Assembly (NCBI GenBank): GCA_903926285.1
Contig: CAIYIP010000085.1
Location: forward strand, 1-7,318
DNA length: 7,318 nucleotides
DNA from: an uncultured Gammaproteobacteria bacterium
Lineage (GTDB): Bacteria > Pseudomonadota > Gammaproteobacteria > Pseudomonadales > Pseudohongiellaceae
Direction of reading: 5' to 3'
Made by a program: the position numbers and the translations under genes. The notes beneath the pieces were generated by a model. It was not told the origin of the DNA, did not search any database, and saw nothing but the letters and a program-made list of their open reading frames with translations. This document shows positions 5,983-7,318 of this stretch, piece after piece; position 1 is the first letter of the stretch; each line of letters begins with the position of its first letter.

Positions 5983-6957
5983 ATGTCACTCGCATCTCCT
6001 TCGCTGCTTGTCAGATTAACCGGCATCGCCACTATCCTGCTCAGTTTAAGCCAGCCGGCCATGAGCCAGACTGACTGTGACCGCAGTTGCATGAAGGAGA
6101 CCCTCGACGACTACCTGGCAGCATTGGTAAGTCATGCGCCGACCGACGCACCACTGGCATCAATCTATCGCCACACCGAAAACGACAACGTGCAGCCCGC
6201 TGGAGAAGGTCTCTGGAAGACTGCGACAGCTCTTGGCGCCATGCAGCGCCAGTACTTTGATGAGATCACGCACAATGCTGCCTACTACGGCATCATCGAG
6301 GAAAGCGGCGTTCGCGCCGTGGTTGCCGGCCGCATTCACATCGAAAACCGCGAGATTACCGAAGCCGAATGGTTTGTCGGCCGCGAAAGTGACCCAGGTG
6401 TTGATAGCACTCCCGGCGGTACGCTGTGGGATGCAGACTACCTGACCACTGGCAATCCTCCGCTCGACAGAATTGTGCCTACTGCAGAACGCAGCACACG
6501 AGAAGAACTGACCTACATCACCAATTCCTACTGGGACTACATAGTCGACCGCAATCCCGCCATCGTCGCAGCACACCCGGGCTGCTACCGTGAAGAGAAT
6601 GGCCAGAAAACTGTCGGTAATCCGCTGCCACCAGAACGTATCAATGACGGAGGCCTCGATGGCCTGAGTGACTGTCGCTCCGGCAGCTCAACCTTCAATG
6701 TGCAGAATATTACTGCGCGACGCTGGCATGTAGTGGATGTGGAACAGCAGGTCGTAGTTGCCTCAGCTCTTTTCGTCCGCGAGCCCGGCCACAGCAAGCG
6801 CCGGAATCATTTCTGCGACGTGTTCTACATGGATGGTGGCAAACTGCGTGGCCTCTACACAGCGATGTATTACGTACCACCAACACGCCCTGTACCAAAC
6901 TGGCCGCCCTATGCCGGTAACTTTCCGCTGGCGGAGAGTTTTGGGCCAACCAAATAA
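5983..6957 (+). CDS. Exported protein resembling DUF8021 / NTF2-like proteins
   Basis: This is a 324-residue protein of unknown function. The N-terminus has an arginine, a hydrophobic core (about 8-24) and a likely signal peptidase I site after AMS (26-28), so export to the periplasm or beyond is expected. The mature start carries a CDRSC pair (C32, C36); further cysteines are C201, C231 and C268, which could form disulfides. The stretch around 61-120 (YRHTENDNV, EGLW, YFDEI, VAGRIHIENREITEAEW) has the layout of an NTF2-like cone fold, seen in exported proteins grouped as DUF8021; a C-terminal part with DVFYMDGGKLRGLYTAMYY (269-287) fits the same group. No catalytic residues can be named. AGAGG (5973-5977) precedes the ATG with 5 nt spacing. 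It is divergent from pgk and appears monocistronic. The family assignment is from memory of its pattern. Confidence 0.8.
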   Translation: MSLASPSLLVRLTGIATILLSLSQPAMSQTDCDRSCMKETLDDYLAALVSHAPTDAPLASIYRHTENDNVQPAGEGLWKTATALGAMQRQYFDEITHNAAYYGIIEESGVRAVVAGRIHIENREITEAEWFVGRESDPGVDSTPGGTLWDADYLTTGNPPLDRIVPTAERSTREELTYITNSYWDYIVDRNPAIVAAHPGCYREENGQKTVGNPLPPERINDGGLDGLSDCRSGSSTFNVQNITARRWHVVDVEQQVVVASALFVREPGHSKRRNHFCDVFYMDGGKLRGLYTAMYYVPPTRPVPNWPPYAGNFPLAESFGPTK

Positions 6958-7051
6958 ATTCGTTTTGCCGCCCAGCATTGTTTCGAAGCGCGAATGAGCC
7001 AGGGGTGTGGCAACTGCGTCGGTGCCAATATCCTGCTCCTCCCCCTTTCCA

Positions 7052-7088
7052 CCGGTTTCCCCCCAACCGGGAAGACAGAGACTTCCCG
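7052..7088. repeat. Two overlapping inverted repeats
   Basis: CCGGTT (7052-7057) pairs with AACCGG (7065-7070), and CGGGAAG (7068-7074) pairs with CTTCCCG (7082-7088). They share bases 7068-7070, so the two hairpins exclude each other. They lie in the 250-bp stretch after the exported-protein gene, where I see no convincing ORF. No T tract follows on either strand, so neither is a typical terminator. Confidence 0.35.
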
Positions 7089-7207
7089 CAGAACGAACTC
7101 GCGTCCGTCAGCAACAGTCAACTAGCAACTAATTTCTGGGCAGCCGCTGGCGCGACATGGCAGCACACAGTTAGAGCGAACGTGATTCCCTGCCAGGGCC
7201 GGCCGGC

Positions 7208-7318
7208 TTACGCAGGCACCACGCTGCCGTCCCAGGCCAAGCAGCGGCCCGAAAGACCGGCATCGGCACTTTCAATCACCTGCAGCAGCAGCGCAGCAGC
7301 CTGTTGTGGTGACTGCAA
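7208..7318 (-). CDS. Short-chain dehydrogenase-like protein, C-terminal fragment (cut by window edge)
   Basis: The last 36 codons of a minus-strand gene end at TAA (7208-7210). The visible protein has SPQQAAALLLQVIES followed by LSGRCLAWDGSVVPA. This matches the usual C-terminus of many SDR oxidoreductases, which have a helix of the form PEEAA..ll.li followed by SGr...wdG...P. The Rossmann fold, the YxxxK active site and the cofactor motif lie outside the window, so substrate and activity are unknown. The gene converges on the exported-protein gene, with 250 bp between stops. A 10-bp palindrome GCCGGCCGGC (7198-7207) directly follows the stop. The assignment rests on a short tail only. Confidence 0.6.
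   Translation of the reverse strand: MQSPQQAAALLLQVIESADAGLSGRCLAWDGSVVPA

Noticed and set aside
6160..6576. 138-residue minus-strand ORF inside the exported-protein gene
   Set aside because: The plus-strand frame has a signal peptide, a ribosome binding site and a family-like pattern; the reverse frame has none of these.
6710..7121. Minus-strand ORFs reaching into the 6958-7207 gap
   Set aside because: They are arginine- and cysteine-rich without domain resemblance or ribosome binding sites, and overlap the end of the exported-protein gene.

Overview
The window looks like chromosomal core DNA of a gammaproteobacterium. The gene order Xaa-Pro aminopeptidase, YgfB-type UPF0149 protein, a small coiled-coil protein, zapA, 6S RNA and 5-formyltetrahydrofolate cyclo-ligase is the one known from Pseudomonas and its relatives. 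The 6S RNA is also closer to the Pseudomonas form than to the E. coli form. A marine Cellvibrionales- or Pseudomonadales-like host is my inference; the sequence does not prove it. I saw no insertion sequence, CRISPR array, tRNA or rRNA.

Region 1 (1-829, minus strand) holds ygfB followed by the 5' part of pepP, which runs off the left edge. Region 2 (940-2424, plus strand) starts at a good sigma70-type promoter (TTGACC, 17 nt, TATAGT). It contains a 70-residue coiled-coil gene whose stop overlaps the zapA start (TAATG), then zapA, the 6S RNA with its own -10 box, and fau, which appears to use a non-ATG start. This joins cell division (ZapA and a likely partner), global RNA polymerase control (6S RNA) and folate salvage.

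Region 3 (2425-2725) is mostly intergenic. It hides a convincing 30-residue membrane peptide on the minus strand, convergent with fau. It also holds an operator-like palindrome with a repeated half-site and a short upstream ORF whose stop overlaps the rpiA start. Region 4 (2726-5793) is central carbon metabolism: rpiA on the plus strand, convergent with a pgk-fba operon on the minus strand, with an inverted repeat between them. Together these genes cover the ribose-5-phosphate, triose-phosphate and fructose-bisphosphate steps shared by glycolysis, gluconeogenesis and the pentose phosphate pathway.

Region 5 (5794-7318) has a gene divergent from pgk that encodes an exported protein resembling the DUF8021 / NTF2-like group. 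It is followed by about 250 bp with no convincing gene but two overlapping inverted repeats, and then by the C-terminal end of a short-chain dehydrogenase-like protein on the minus strand at the right edge.

Most of the window is conserved and ordinary. The less described items are the 30-residue membrane peptide at 2428-2520, the coiled-coil protein coupled to zapA, and the exported protein next to pgk. I found no clear evidence of a wholly new multi-gene system.
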